From Himantopus leucocephalus (taxonomy: Eukaryota; Chordata; Aves; Charadriiformes; Recurvirostridae): 64,000 bases of DNA. The stretch is from the NCBI GenBank assembly GCA_003993805.1, contig RSEF01000020.1, positions 12,581,655 through 12,645,654 on the forward strand. Direction: 5' to 3'. This document shows, one piece after another, positions 1 through 12,500 of the stretch (the first letter of the stretch is position 1; each line of letters starts with the position of its first letter). A program made the position numbers and the translations under genes. Below the pieces are notes generated by a model. It did not search any database. It was given only the letters and a program-made list of their open reading frames with translations, and was not told where the DNA came from.

Positions 1-2611
1 GGGTGAAGTCCAAAGCACAGACATAGAGGGGAAAATGAAAACACAGACAGAAGGAGTAGTTCTCATTTTGCTTGCCTCCCTCTCCAAGAGGCTCATTTTC
101 TTGCACTTGCACCGGAGTTAGCTCTTTTTCTTACGTGATTCTCAAAGTTCGGCAGCAGCACCCTATATTTCCTGTTTTGACCCTACATCAAGATACCATC
201 ACGGAGTGTCTTCGAGAACTATTTCTAGATCTCCCCAGAATTAAAAAAGCTCCAGGGCAGTTCAGAAGGACTACTAGTCCTATCACCAACTATTTCTTCC
301 CTTAGGTTGCAGATGATCTGCTTTCAACTGACTCATTGCTTGCCTTGAGTCATGCCTCAGACAAAATTCATAGATTACAGCAGAACAAAACCCTTTTTCT
401 AAGTAGAACAACATTCTGTACAAAGCTGAAAAGGAACCCATATTGTTTAGTCTGATGAAACATCTTCCTTTTTCTATGATCCCAATGTATTGGGGTAGAG
501 CAAATCCTTTGGTTCTTGCTTGAGTACTGATGTGGTTGCTGTCCTTCCTGTCTCTACCTTAAATGTTCTCTGATTCCATTCAAAATTAAGCATTTGTTCT
601 CTCTGGGACCACACCGGTCTGGAAACAGTATCTTATCTAGAAATTGTACACTTTTACAGTACATGCTGTAGATTTTCTTTCTTTAAATATCTTTATAAGC
701 TAGCAAATGATGAGTGCTTCATTGCATCCATCTGGCAGCTAAATCAAAATGCTTTCTTTACTTTACAAGTTTTTGATGAAATAAATGTTGCTTGCCTAAA
801 CCACTTTGTTACTATATGAGGAACACATTGTTTCTTCCAGATTAAACTGATTTCAAGCAGTTTCTGCTCTTTGTATGAAAATGAACTGTGCAATTACTGC
901 AATTATCTCAGTCCGTATGGGAAGGGTAAATAATATCCTATTGTCAGGTCCACCTTTCTGACCAACTGTCTGCTACAATTTGTTCAGGAATATTTCTCTC
1001 CACAGTGGGGTGGGTTTTTTGTTGTTTTGTTTTGGGTTTTTTTGTTCCCCTGCTCCCCCCAATAAGCATTTCAACCTTTATTATTTTTCCTAATTATGTT
1101 CATGCTGCAATTAGCTAATTAGAAACAGTGCAGCCATTTCAAAATAATTGAATTTACAGTTATTCTCTTATTTCTCTGCCACTTTTAGAATGTTTTCACA
1201 ACGTGTTCTCTATTAATATAGCAATACCCTATTTTACATGCAAGAAGCTGTGGTGGAACCATTATGAAATTAATTTGCTTGGTCAATAATCAGTCTGATT
1301 TCATAGGGATTAAGATAACACAAGCTTGAGAAGACAGAGGGCTTGGCTAGAATCAGAGACAGCCCACAGGAGTAGACCTCATAGCGGGGCTCTAGAGAGA
1401 AGAGGACAAACCAAACTGCAGGAGAGTACGGGAAAGGGAGGAAAGGGGGTTAAACATTGCAACAATTCCACTTAGATAATGTCTTGATGAATGAAGCCAT
1501 AAAGTTTCCTGTAAATAGAGAAACAGAGGTGCTGTTCCACATATGGTAAAACTGGGCAGCAGAAAGGCCAATAATGGCATTCCAGCTCTCGGGCACCACT
1601 GCCTTCCTAAGCCATTCAAAGAGGATCCAGCTACCTGCCGGCTCTCAGCACACCAACAGCCTCTGCTATCATCTAATACATCCCTTACCTACGTAAGTAC
1701 CTTCTCACATGCACAGAGCAGTCAGAGCGGCACAAACAGCTCATCTTTACTATTGCCATAGTGCCTGTGTGCCTCTAGGACTGACTGGTGATCGCACCAG
1801 GTACCAGTGACAGGAGCAGGAATCCTCTGTCACCTTCTGGGCTTTTATCTAGCAGGGGACAGACAGAGGTAGACACAAACCTGTGGAGCAGAATCAGATT
1901 AGCACGACCTTAGCAGATAACTTTGCAGCAGTTCTTGGAAAGTCACACTTATTTCTCAAAAGACTGGAACTGTCATTGGTCAATCTCAATATTTCTAAGA
2001 AGTGCTTAGATTTGCTGTTACAGCTGTGATACAGCTATCAAACTCCAGAAACAGAGCTCTGAACACATTACTGCAGTACCCATATGCCCTGCTGCATTAG
2101 CTTTCATATTTTAAGCATTAATGCTTGTATGGCATTCTATTGAATAAAGAAGGAAAAGATCAGATATGAACCAGAACAAATCCTTTTTCACCGTTTCATG
2201 ATCCTGCTATTGCATTTTAAAACGATCACCATTCTGCTTTCAATTGCCAATAAACAATATCATCACAAAAATTAGAGGACTTGATTACAGTCATCGATTA
2301 ATTAGATCATCTCATGTGTTATACTGCAATAACAATTACAATAATGATGTAAATCACATTTATTGATTTTAATCAAGCTGCTGTGGATCTACACAGATTT
2401 AAATATAAGCATGGATGACAGTCATTGTTTCAGGCATATCCATTTGCTCACAGGCCTTAAGAACTAAGCGTACTGGGAAATAATATTTCCAAAAGTTATT
2501 TGAAACATAGTCTGGATTTTATTATATACTTTATCCTCATTCTAAATTCTTACAAAAAACAGCTATATATTATAATAAACATTTAAAAATCTATTCTGAG
2601 CTTTTACATTA
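1..2611. other. Gene-free AT-rich single-copy stretch
   Basis: I see no exon, RNA gene or recognisable repeat here. The open frames (for example 72-305 and 1543-1761 on plus) are short, match no known protein and overlap frames on the other strand. Visible landmarks are a T/G-rich low-complexity patch around 1010-1045, a block at 1085-1165 with several TAATTA/ATTAG homeodomain cores, and a denser block at 2205-2420 with ATTA cores and AACAAT SOX-type motifs. The part at 2520-2600 is very AT-rich. The motif blocks could be enhancers, but motif content alone does not prove it. Confidence 0.6.
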
Positions 2612-2805
2612 TCTTACACTAACAGCGCATCTTACAACTTTCACTGTATTTATTCTTACAGGTCCTAATGGGGAAGAATTCTTATCCCCGCTTCACAGAT
2701 GAAGGAATACATGGTCCCATGCTGGGACACAACTCAGCTAAGGTGCCACAAATAGGCTAGCTGTTGTCTGAGCACTTTGCTTTGATTCAACCCAGGTGAG
2801 ATGTT
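2612..2805 (-). mobile_element. MIR SINE remnant, nearly full length
   Basis: The plus strand reads as the reverse complement of MIR, the tRNA-derived CORE-SINE found in all amniotes. Recognisable segments occur in the right order and spacing: an AGCGC..TTACAA segment near 2623-2638, TTATCCCCGCTTCACAGATGA at about 2682-2702 (family: TTATCCCCATTTTACAGATGA), a weaker AAGGTGCCACA at 2740-2750 matching the family's AAGGTCACACAG, and GATTCAACCCAGGT at about 2783-2796. The last is the complement of the pol III B box and its flank. The element therefore lies on the minus strand with its tRNA-related head near 2800 and its tail near 2615. It is highly diverged, as expected for an element inactive since early amniote or mammalian time. 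The identification rests on remembered consensus features, not on an alignment. Confidence 0.7.
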
Positions 2806-4910
2806 TTTAAGCTGGACACAATGCAGTCCTGAAATGACTACAATCCTCCAAAATCAGAACTAGTTTATTTAGAGCTAGCCTGGGCTTACACCTAGAGAGT
2901 TCAAATAAATCAAGATTAGAGAAGAATTACACAGTAGAGGAAAATCCCCCTCAATGTCCTAAACTGATTTCCTCCTTCTCTGTTTGTATAAACAACAAAA
3001 AAAATAAATTTAATTTAGAAAAAAAAATAAACATAAGACACTTCATCTTGAGTACCAAATTATATGACTAATGGAAAGTTGCCAAATAAAAGCAACCCTG
3101 TGTTTTTTCCAAAGCATCACAAGGTATTCAAGTGAACAGTCACGTTCTCATTCTCACATATGATTACTGCCCCGCCTGTTTCCTTTCTTCTCTGATCTGA
3201 GATTGCTAACTTAAATAAAGCTGTGATGTGTATTTTAGAAAAGATAGTAGAGATTTGATAAGACTTAATATTTCAACTCAGTACAGTAACAGGGTCTTAA
3301 TTCATACTCCTTTGTTCTCAGTAATGCTGAGAAGAAAAGCTCGGAAGGTATTCTTGTAAACGCTCATCCAGAGTTTACAGTGAGTTTCAAGCAAAGATAA
3401 ATCTATATTTACTCTGCTCTTGACACTTGCCCATTAGCATAAAGTAGGAATTGCCAGTAACCTAAATGTGAGTAGAATGTAAGACACACACTCAGCTTTT
3501 ACTCTTCCCTGTATGCAAGTTATCTACCCATTAGATAGGGATATGACATCCTTCAACTAAGTTATACAAATGATTGAGTCATTCTCCCTGCACAGACCAG
3601 GGGCATTGTTTAAAATTCACATAAAATATGCAGCACTCTTCAGCTGCTGATCTTTTCAGAGTTCCTTTGAAATAATGTTTTGCACTTAGTTCAAAAGAAA
3701 AAAAAAATCCCAGGGGAAAAATTCAGGATAAATAAAATATTTACTTGGTTTCCTAGATAAACTAAAGCAAGCCTGAGCAAGAGGAGTTAGATGGCAGCAG
3801 GTGAAGCCTCAGAGGAAGAGGGAGGTTTGGCAGTCAGAGCACCTCTCCTTCAAAGTGTGAGCGGATGAGGGGAAAGAGGAGTTGAGTAGAAAAAGGTGGT
3901 GCACAAGAAGTGGTAAATGCATTAAACAGTAAAAAAATCCAGATCAAAACTGTCATGTGACATCAGAAGTCATGGTGTATTAAGACCAAGAAACACACAT
4001 CACAAGAAAGCTGTATCTTGGAGAAGCTACATCCAGTGGCCAGGAGAACACCTTAGAAGTCTGCTTCCGATATTAAACCTTGGAGGCTGGAAGGAAACTA
4101 CATCAGCATCAGCGCTGGTGTGCCCGTAGCCTGTCAAAGTGGGGCCGCGCCACCACACTGAAATGCATCTGTACTCCTGCGTGGGGAGTCAAGCTGCCTG
4201 CAAACACTGGACATCCCAATGCTCCCTGACGCAGGGCTTTAACAGGGCAGTTCTCCCTACATAACACATGGTTTAATCGGGGCTCTGCAACAGCACATGT
4301 GCCAGCTCACAGACATCAGGAAAAAGTTACAGAGTACCCCCACAAGTCCACAGATTTACATGACAATTCCTAAAATTTATACCGAGCACGAAGGGACAAA
4401 CTACTTCTTCTAGTACAGTCCATAGAAGACTTTTATTAGAGGTGCAGGAACTTGTTGGTACACGTTTCACCCAGAGTTTTTGCAGAATACGTTTGACCCC
4501 AGCAGAGTGCCTCAGGCACTGAGACAATATGTGAAACATCAGAGAAACAGTGTCCAGCAAGATTATAGGAAGAGTTTCTGTTTTGAGGTACGCATTCATC
4601 TGTTCTCCATCAGAAAGATATTATTTAAGCATCACTGCCATATTTATCTCAGCATGACATAAGAAATAAAAAGGCTGGGAAACCAATTGGTGGTGTTCTT
4701 TAGATCAAATAATTCTTTCAGTATCAACATCTGCTAGTTTGTTTATTAGTCAACATCACAGTCAGCAACAGTCCTTCGCTCAGACACTGAATGTGAGCAG
4801 CATTTCATCTGCTCGGGGTGAGATTCAACCACGCGCAAAAAAAGCATTGCAACACTAGGAAACATTACATTCCATATAAGTCCCACTTTGAAAGTTTAAG
4901 TGGTTGTTAT

Positions 4911-4940
4911 CTTTATGTGGCTTTATGTGGCTCTATGTAC
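4911..4940. repeat. 10-bp tandem direct repeat
   Basis: CTTTATGTGG occurs twice exactly (4911-4920 and 4921-4930) and is followed by a degenerate third copy, CTCTATGTAC. It is too short and isolated to be a minisatellite, and is probably a replication-slippage product. Confidence 0.75.
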
Positions 4941-7900
4941 TAGGTGGACATTTGCCTGGAATTAGAGATTTAAATCAGATCTGGCTTCTTTCTGCGATTT
5001 TATTGTCATATTTCTTAACACAGTTCAGATAATAACACTCTGCACATGCATGTAAACAAACACGATAGATGCATCTGTATAAAGACAATGCAAACAATGC
5101 TGCCTTTTTCTAAAGTAAGAGAGAATGAAGCTCCGAATTATTTATGCTAGTACAACTTGGCATAGTTTCACCAGCAGTAATTAAGGATTTTTTCTGCTGC
5201 AATCTGTTTTCTAATGTAATCTCAGAGACATACAGGTAAAAATAGTTCTCTTTGCAATAGAACAGCAAATAATAAACACATTAATCATTTTAATCACAAT
5301 TAAAGACTGCACAGATCAAATCTGTAAGGATCACATCCAAATGAAGACGTACAAAATAGTACAGTCATCTAATTGCTCCTACTCAAGAAGAAAGAAAAAC
5401 CAGGAAGAAACCCCAAATAGTCTGCCTCAATAATCATGAGTCAGAGTTTACAGCAAAACATTGAGAGCAGCGAGCACAACTGGGGAACTTACGTAGAGAA
5501 ACAACAATAGACACAAAGACAATTTGTTGCGACTGTGTCTTGAACAAGAAGTCAGTTGCTGTTCAAATCTAACCCCAAAAGGAGGGGGTTTTCTGTACCA
5601 TGGTGTTCTGAAGCACCATCCTCAATGCTTAAAAGTGGCTATGTCTTTGTTCCTGAAATGGAAAGTTTTGATGCACAATAAACACTGAAACTCCTTGCAC
5701 AAAGCAGAGAAACGTGAGTCTAACACCGACATACAGAGCTTGCCAATGTTGTATATGTACGTGCTTTGGGCAGCGTTTTCCATATTCTACCCCAGCACCT
5801 TCCACACAGACATTAGCAGCAAAACAGGAAAAAGTCTGAACTAAGCTCCTCAGCTATTAGTTTCAACAAGAGTGCTACCATTAAAGAATGAAATGCTGCT
5901 TCTCCCACTAAAAAAAATGCTACAGACAACATCAGTCATAATGAATAGAAAATATTCAGTTATGTAAATGTAACTAATTGTCTTAATTGTCTCTGCACCA
6001 CTTACAGTTTCTGTATTTGTATCAATTAATAGTACTTTTCATGCAGTAATTGCTGCTCTGGATCATCGCACTGTGTATGTATAACAGACAAAAACTGTTT
6101 TGATTGAAGACGTGAGTCTTGTAATCTGACTACTTGACCTTACTCTCAGAATCAATTTCCTTTGTAAATAATCTGGAAAAAAAGTTCTGCTACCTGAAGA
6201 TGGCAAAATTAATTATGTAAATTTTGTTCTGTGAAACGCTTATTTCAGCCTTTAGATTGGACACCTGAAACATTCTGTTCTTCCCTTCCAGAGTTTTAAG
6301 CTTCCATACATTTTTAAAACCTTGTTGAAAAAATCTAGAGGAACAAAAAGATGGGACATATCCAGGGATGCTGTTAGTACACACAGAGCCACATGAAGGC
6401 CAGAATACTTTCTCCAACCATTCCTGGTTGAGTTCTGTGATTTTTAGGATTGTACTCACATTCACCTTACAGAAACCATTTTGTGACATTACCTATCCTA
6501 AGGAAATCAAGACAAGGAAATCAAAAGGATAACTAAAACTCTGTAATAGAGAACAGGGAAAGGGAACGAGCGCGCCTGGCTTGGCAGGGAGCCGATACTG
6601 GTGCTGAAGCCAGAAGAGCTGGCAGGGCTGTAACGTAGGATATTTTCCCAATAGAAAAAGTCACACAGCCAATGAGGACAAACAAAACTCCAAGCTGGGG
6701 GATTCATAAAGCAGAAAAATTTATGTATCTCCATCACATCTGCCAAACTGGGGTGAAAGACGTAAGTGCGAAAGGGAGAGTCAGATTTTTTGGTGCAGTA
6801 CATGCACATATCTCTGCTGAAGGCAGCAGCCAGCATATTCATTTTACATTATTATACTCCTGTATCTCAAACTCACTAAATTTAGAGCAGTTGGGACACA
6901 AGAATTAAAACTTTTTACTTCGTTTTAGTTTCCCTTAGAGACCCAAGCCCAGAAATCACAGCATAGAATGCCTGTGGAAAAACATACCTGCTTGATTACA
7001 GACTCAAATTTGTTGCTTTAGACACAGTTATACACATGCTAAAACTGAAACCTAATGTATGCACAGCATCTGGGATTTCTTTGATATACAATAGTAGAAA
7101 CTATATGTTGTATAAACAAAATGCAAACTGAAGAGACTTGCACCTGGACTTTAGTCTTGTTTAGGGAAGAACTAAGACTAAAGAATCTAAAAATTAAATC
7201 TCCATACCAATACAGCATTTAAATAAATCCAGTATGAAACCAACACATGTGACTTCAGTTCTTACACCAACTGTTTTTAAATGAATAAACACAAGAGAAT
7301 AAGAGAACGAAAAATCCTCCATTATTCATTAAAGACTTTTAGTGCTTCATTAGTTTTGTTGCTATAATCCACTTCTGATTAGCCGGGTTGTTAAACAGCC
7401 ATTGTCAAGTGCTGCTAAAGTGCATGAATTTCTTTTCAAACTACAGCAGTGTCATTTGAATGTAGTTAGCAACATCTCATCAGGTGTTACGGCCATGCCT
7501 GCAGAGCATAAATTAACTGTGATTTCTTTAGCACTCCCATTTTTAATCATGTTTTCATATGAATTTTCATTTAGACATAACACAGTACAAAAAGCTGGTA
7601 GCATTTTAGATTGCTTAGCAAAACTACCTTGTCAGGTCAGGACGATAATGTAGGCCCAGGGTGGATAACATGAGAGTAAGAAAGAAGAAAGTGGAGGGGA
7701 GGGAAAGACACACATTCTGACCCAGCACCGTCGGCTGATGACCTGATGGGGCAAGCAGTAATGAAGCATTTACATGCAAAGCTCCAGATCCCAAAATTTA
7801 AATTCCATGAGCTTCCTCAGGCTTAATTTCTCCCGGCGGGACAGAAACCTTCAGCAACCACAACAGAAACTGCTAATACTAGAAGCCAGCTCCACTAACC

Positions 7901-9523
7901 TTGAAGAGACATCAGCTTGCAATTTACCTCCTCATTTATTCTTCTTGAATGTCCCAACTCCCCTCGAGTTCTTGCCCTCTCACCAAGAGCTGTGACTTTG
8001 AAAAGTTAAACCCTCACATTTTAGACATGTTCTGTTTGTCAAATAAACCAGATTATTCTAAATGCTGAAGATTTGCAACTTAATCCCAAAACCATCAGGA
8101 CAAACAAAATCTTTCTTTGACTTCAGTGAGGTTTTCTGTCAGCTGTGTCTGTGGCTGGAACTGGGAGAGAAAACGTGGAACGTTTGGCTGATATTGCCAG
8201 CATGCAGCACCCAAACCAGTCCAGGGAAGTTTTGGAAGACAAACCTCATCACTGAGCTGCAGTTGAGTGAATTGCCGGGTCAAAGCCTCGCTGGTAAAAG
8301 ATCGCGGGGGTTAAGGTGGGGAAGGGAGCTTAGCAGGTAACGTCTCTATTAGAAAGAGACTTTCTTCCGAGTTCGTAACTAGACTGTGCATTAATCCCTA
8401 GGAAATGGGTTAAAGCCTATCTGTTCTGCTGTCTCTGAACAAGCTGGCACTGGAGAGAGTCAGCAGCAGCTGAACTGCACTCCAGGAATTAAACAAAGGG
8501 TCTGGGTTTATTCAGTCATTGTGCTTTACCATGGAAGAGGTTATAAAGTTTTGAAAGAGAGACCATCCTTTCATTTTCTGTGTGTCCAACTATGAAAATT
8601 CAAAGGGACTGTTCCAGCCTGGTGCTTCAGGTGCTGTTGGAATACAAATAATTAAGGGACATTCAATTTATTTATTTATTTTAAAACTGTCAGTGTGCTT
8701 CAAAGGGTAGATACAAAACTTCTGAACACTGACATAAAGGCCATTCTCAATAGCTAAACATTTTAATACCACAAGGTTAAAAATGGAACTTTTTTTTTTG
8801 ACCAAAAAAAAAAAAATCAGGCCAATTCCATATACATCATTCAAGTCAATGGAGAAATGTTCACCCGCCTCAGAGGAATGGGATCGGTCCCACAGTGATT
8901 CTAAGGGGACAATTTGGGCAGCAAGTCTGATAATCTATCTGCTACACAAAGTATTCAAATTTTTTTTCACTTGATCTTGGTATCACATTAACAACTGAAC
9001 ATTTAAAATCTTTGTGAAACTCTGTCAAGAATCTTTTATAAAAATCTGTAAGAAACATACTAAAAAGTTTCCAAGATAAAGTTTTTTATGGCTTTTGATC
9101 TATTTTTAACCACAGAAAGATCCTCCTCATCCTTCTTCATCTTTCATTTCAGACCCAGGGCTTCATGGGAGAATCTACCAAAGAATTTACAGAAAATCTC
9201 ATAGAGCAAATAAAAAATAGGAAAAGTCTTCTCTAAAAAGAAAAGAGTACTAGCCATCATTTCCTCAACTGTAGGAGATCTGCAGAACTACGTGATTATG
9301 AACGCCCACCCATGTAATGACCAAGTGTCTGCTCGATTAGTCTTTGGGGTATGAAATCGTTATGAGTAGGCACTTACTATAATAAAGTATAAAACCAGGC
9401 ATAACTTCAGTATATTTTAGATATGCAATTACTCATATTTTAAACTCCAAGGAGAAACATTTTTAGTATTCAAGTGATTTTAAGAAATCAAAAGCAACTA
9501 CTACAATGGGGCGGTGGTAAAAG

Positions 9524-9561
9524 AAAAAAAAAAAATCTGCTTTCCTAGATTTTTTTTTTTT
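9524..9561. repeat. A/T inverted repeat, 15-bp arms
   Basis: Twelve A then TCT (9524-9538) is followed by the 8-nt spacer GCTTTCCT (9539-9546) and then AGA with twelve T (9547-9561, the T run continuing to 9563). The arms are perfectly complementary, so the strand could fold into a 15-bp stem with an 8-nt loop. Matching TCT/AGA ends next to the homopolymers show this is more than an A run lying near a T run. Confidence 0.8.
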
Positions 9562-12500
9562 TTAAATCGAGGCTGACATTCTGAATACACTATTAACAAG
9601 TGAGAAATCCATGTCAACTGTGAGGAAGCTAAAGGAAGTCTACAATGCCCCTTAATAATTTAAATTATATTCATATAATCTCAATTTAAATAGATTCTAA
9701 TTGAAAGACTCCCGATCTGTTCATCTGGCTGCACCGTTTCAACTTCTCTGTTTCAAAATCTGTCTCTCTGATGTCTCCCAAATGATTTCCTGAAGAAAAG
9801 TGACTGAGGACAATTTATCAGAAATTGCATCTACCCGTACAGGACAACAGACACCACAGGATTTTTAAGACGTGAGCTTTCTGCCCTGCCTCTGAGTCAG
9901 ATGATACTTTTTTATTATGATGATGCTTTAAGAGCTGATTTTACAAGACGCAGTCATCAGTGTTAATATATTCAGTTACAAAAGACAGGTGATAACATCA
10001 GCAAGTCTTTGGGTAAAACAATTACCTTAGGAGCAGCATCCTGGAATCTATTACCCAAAAAGTCTTACAATTAGGGTTGCAGATATGTAACACTAGCTTT
10101 GATATAAAAGTAAAAATTTAAAATGAGAACTTATACATTATCTCAACTACTTTTTAGGTTTTTCAGTGGAGGCTTCATTTTGGAACCAGTATAATATCAC
10201 TGACAAACAAAAGGTGTATAAACCTTTTCATGAATGATTGAGAGACATACTATAAACATTGCAGGCTTTTATTCTTCTGATATTTTTTCTTTAATTACGT
10301 TTAAAGAAAATCCATGCAAGTTTAAAAGACTCTACTGGTCAGAAAAAAAGGTAGGTGCAAGCTTCATACATATGTCAGTCTGAAGAAAGCACAGTAAGTG
10401 GTTGATTCAGTGGGCAGGAAAGTTTTAATTCTTAGTTTAGAGGAAAGGAGTGAACAGATAACAGAAACACCTAGGGACAAGTTTATATTTTCTTTTACAG
10501 TTTTTTGGACTTTTTTTTTTTTTTAACCACTCTGTAGATCTGTCCATCACAGAGCAAAGTTCAAGCACATTCATTATGTGGACAAGGGCTAGCACCTATT
10601 TGCTTTTTTCTGCCTGATATCTCACCGTGCACATCGCTTTTGTCTCATAGAAGAGGCGACTGGGGAAAACAAACACACGGTTTCATATTACATTAAAAGT
10701 TCATAGGAAACACTCCATGTCATTTATCGTGCACAATGGCACACCTGATCACAGAGCACAGCCTGAACATCTTCAAGCGTGGCTGATTTCAATACAGTCT
10801 TGCTAGAATGAAAAAATTAAAGTTTTTCATTTTCTTATTGAACATTTCTCCAGAATTTTCATATACATATGTTCAAGACAGTGTCAATTAAACACTTCAT
10901 ACTATAACGTGCCAAGGCTTTTTTCTTGCAGAAGAAATTTATTTATGGAATACTTTGATTTGATAACGTGTTCAAATTGCATGGGACACGCTTTCAGAAT
11001 CACTTGCGTGTAATCTAAAGCTTTGGAAATAAAAATATTGCTGTATCGTATTTTACTTAATACTGAAAATCCCATGATCCCATTTTCTCTGTCACCATAG
11101 CAGGATAAAAGAATTCTTATTGTGAAACATTCTTTCCTGAGGAACCCATTAAAGTGCAAGTCTCTGTATTTCATCAAACAAGTTCTGCGTTCATCTCCCC
11201 AGAGTGGATCACAACTTCTTTGTGTCACTTCGAGTTTCAGGAAACAGTATTTGCAGGGAAAATGTTCATAAAGGCTCTTTTTAGCATTCCCTGACTAATG
11301 GCAGCATTAAGGCTGAGGGAAGATCAATGCTATTTGAGCACAATTTACTAATTGGGGATGAGTAACAAGAATGAACAAAGGGAGACAGAGTACTACTGTC
11401 GAAGATTTAGAGTAGATTTAGACCCTTGTTAAAATATTGGATAGTTTAGAGTGAGTTTGGAAAATAAGTCTGGGGAATCAAAGCAAACATTTAGCTGAAA
11501 AAAACCTGCAGCTATTTACAGTGTTGTATGCGATATAATTTTCCAAATAGATACACTCAAGGAAAGTTTCAAAATCAGGCGCCTAAGTAAAGTTAGATGG
11601 CAACTAAGCATATTAAGATTCCTAACGCAGCACTCTGTATCTCCATGTTTCAGACTAGGATTCTCAACATTATACTAAGAGGGACTACTCATTCTTGAAA
11701 ATTTGTTTGAAATTCATGGAGTGGGGGAACAGGATGAGGAGAGGACCAACATGCAAAATCTTTCAACTTTAACATCTCTAAAGCGTTTATATTGTTGGTG
11801 GACAGGGAAGGTTACACATGGAAAGTGATGGCGCTTAAGCAGTTACCTCCCATCAGTTTGGCCACATCTACTGAGCACAAATTTCAAGTCCATCCTAGAT
11901 TCAAAGCATTGGTTTTAAGATTGTGGGTTTTACTTTGCAGCTGGGACAGGTGTGTTACATCTGTATTAGGGGTATTCAAGAACACGAGTGTGTAGCTCTA
12001 AAAATACAGTTTCAACTGCCTGCAAAGTCTGCTAAAAATGCATTAAAACCTAATCAACTCTGGATAAAATAGCATGCTAGGATTTACTGTTTTCCTTGGA
12101 AGGCATAAGAAAAAAAATGTTCATTAAAGTCGTGTGATTTAACATGGAGGTTTAAAATAAGAAAGGCAACTTTTCTACATCAGTGCAACTTATTGAAGCC
12201 TACTTAGTGGTCTGCACTGCAAGCACAAAGCAGCAAACTGCAGTAAATACCTCTAACAAGATTTGCAGTGATGTGTGATTATCTGTTCAAGTCTGTGCAA
12301 CCTACTTTAGGTATACAGAGATTAATTCATTCACTTTACTTTGACTACTTAAGAGAAAGGCATATAGTAAAAGAGAAGACACTCTACAACCAATGGAGAG
12401 AGGAAATAACATTTATAGAGGGTGATTTGTCCGGGTTCTTTTAGGACGGAAGTAATTGCCTTCTGGAGATGACTGTCTTTTCATATAGCAAGGAACTGAC

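Noticed and set aside
4811..4835. AGATTCAACC, considered as a reversed tRNA B box
   Set aside because: The complementary strand reads GGTTGAATCT, which breaks the invariant TTC of the B box, and no A box is near.
6640..6690. GTCACACAGCCAATGAG, recalling the MIR segment GGTCACACAGCTAGTAAG
   Set aside because: Only one short match; neighbouring MIR landmarks (core, B box) are missing on both sides.
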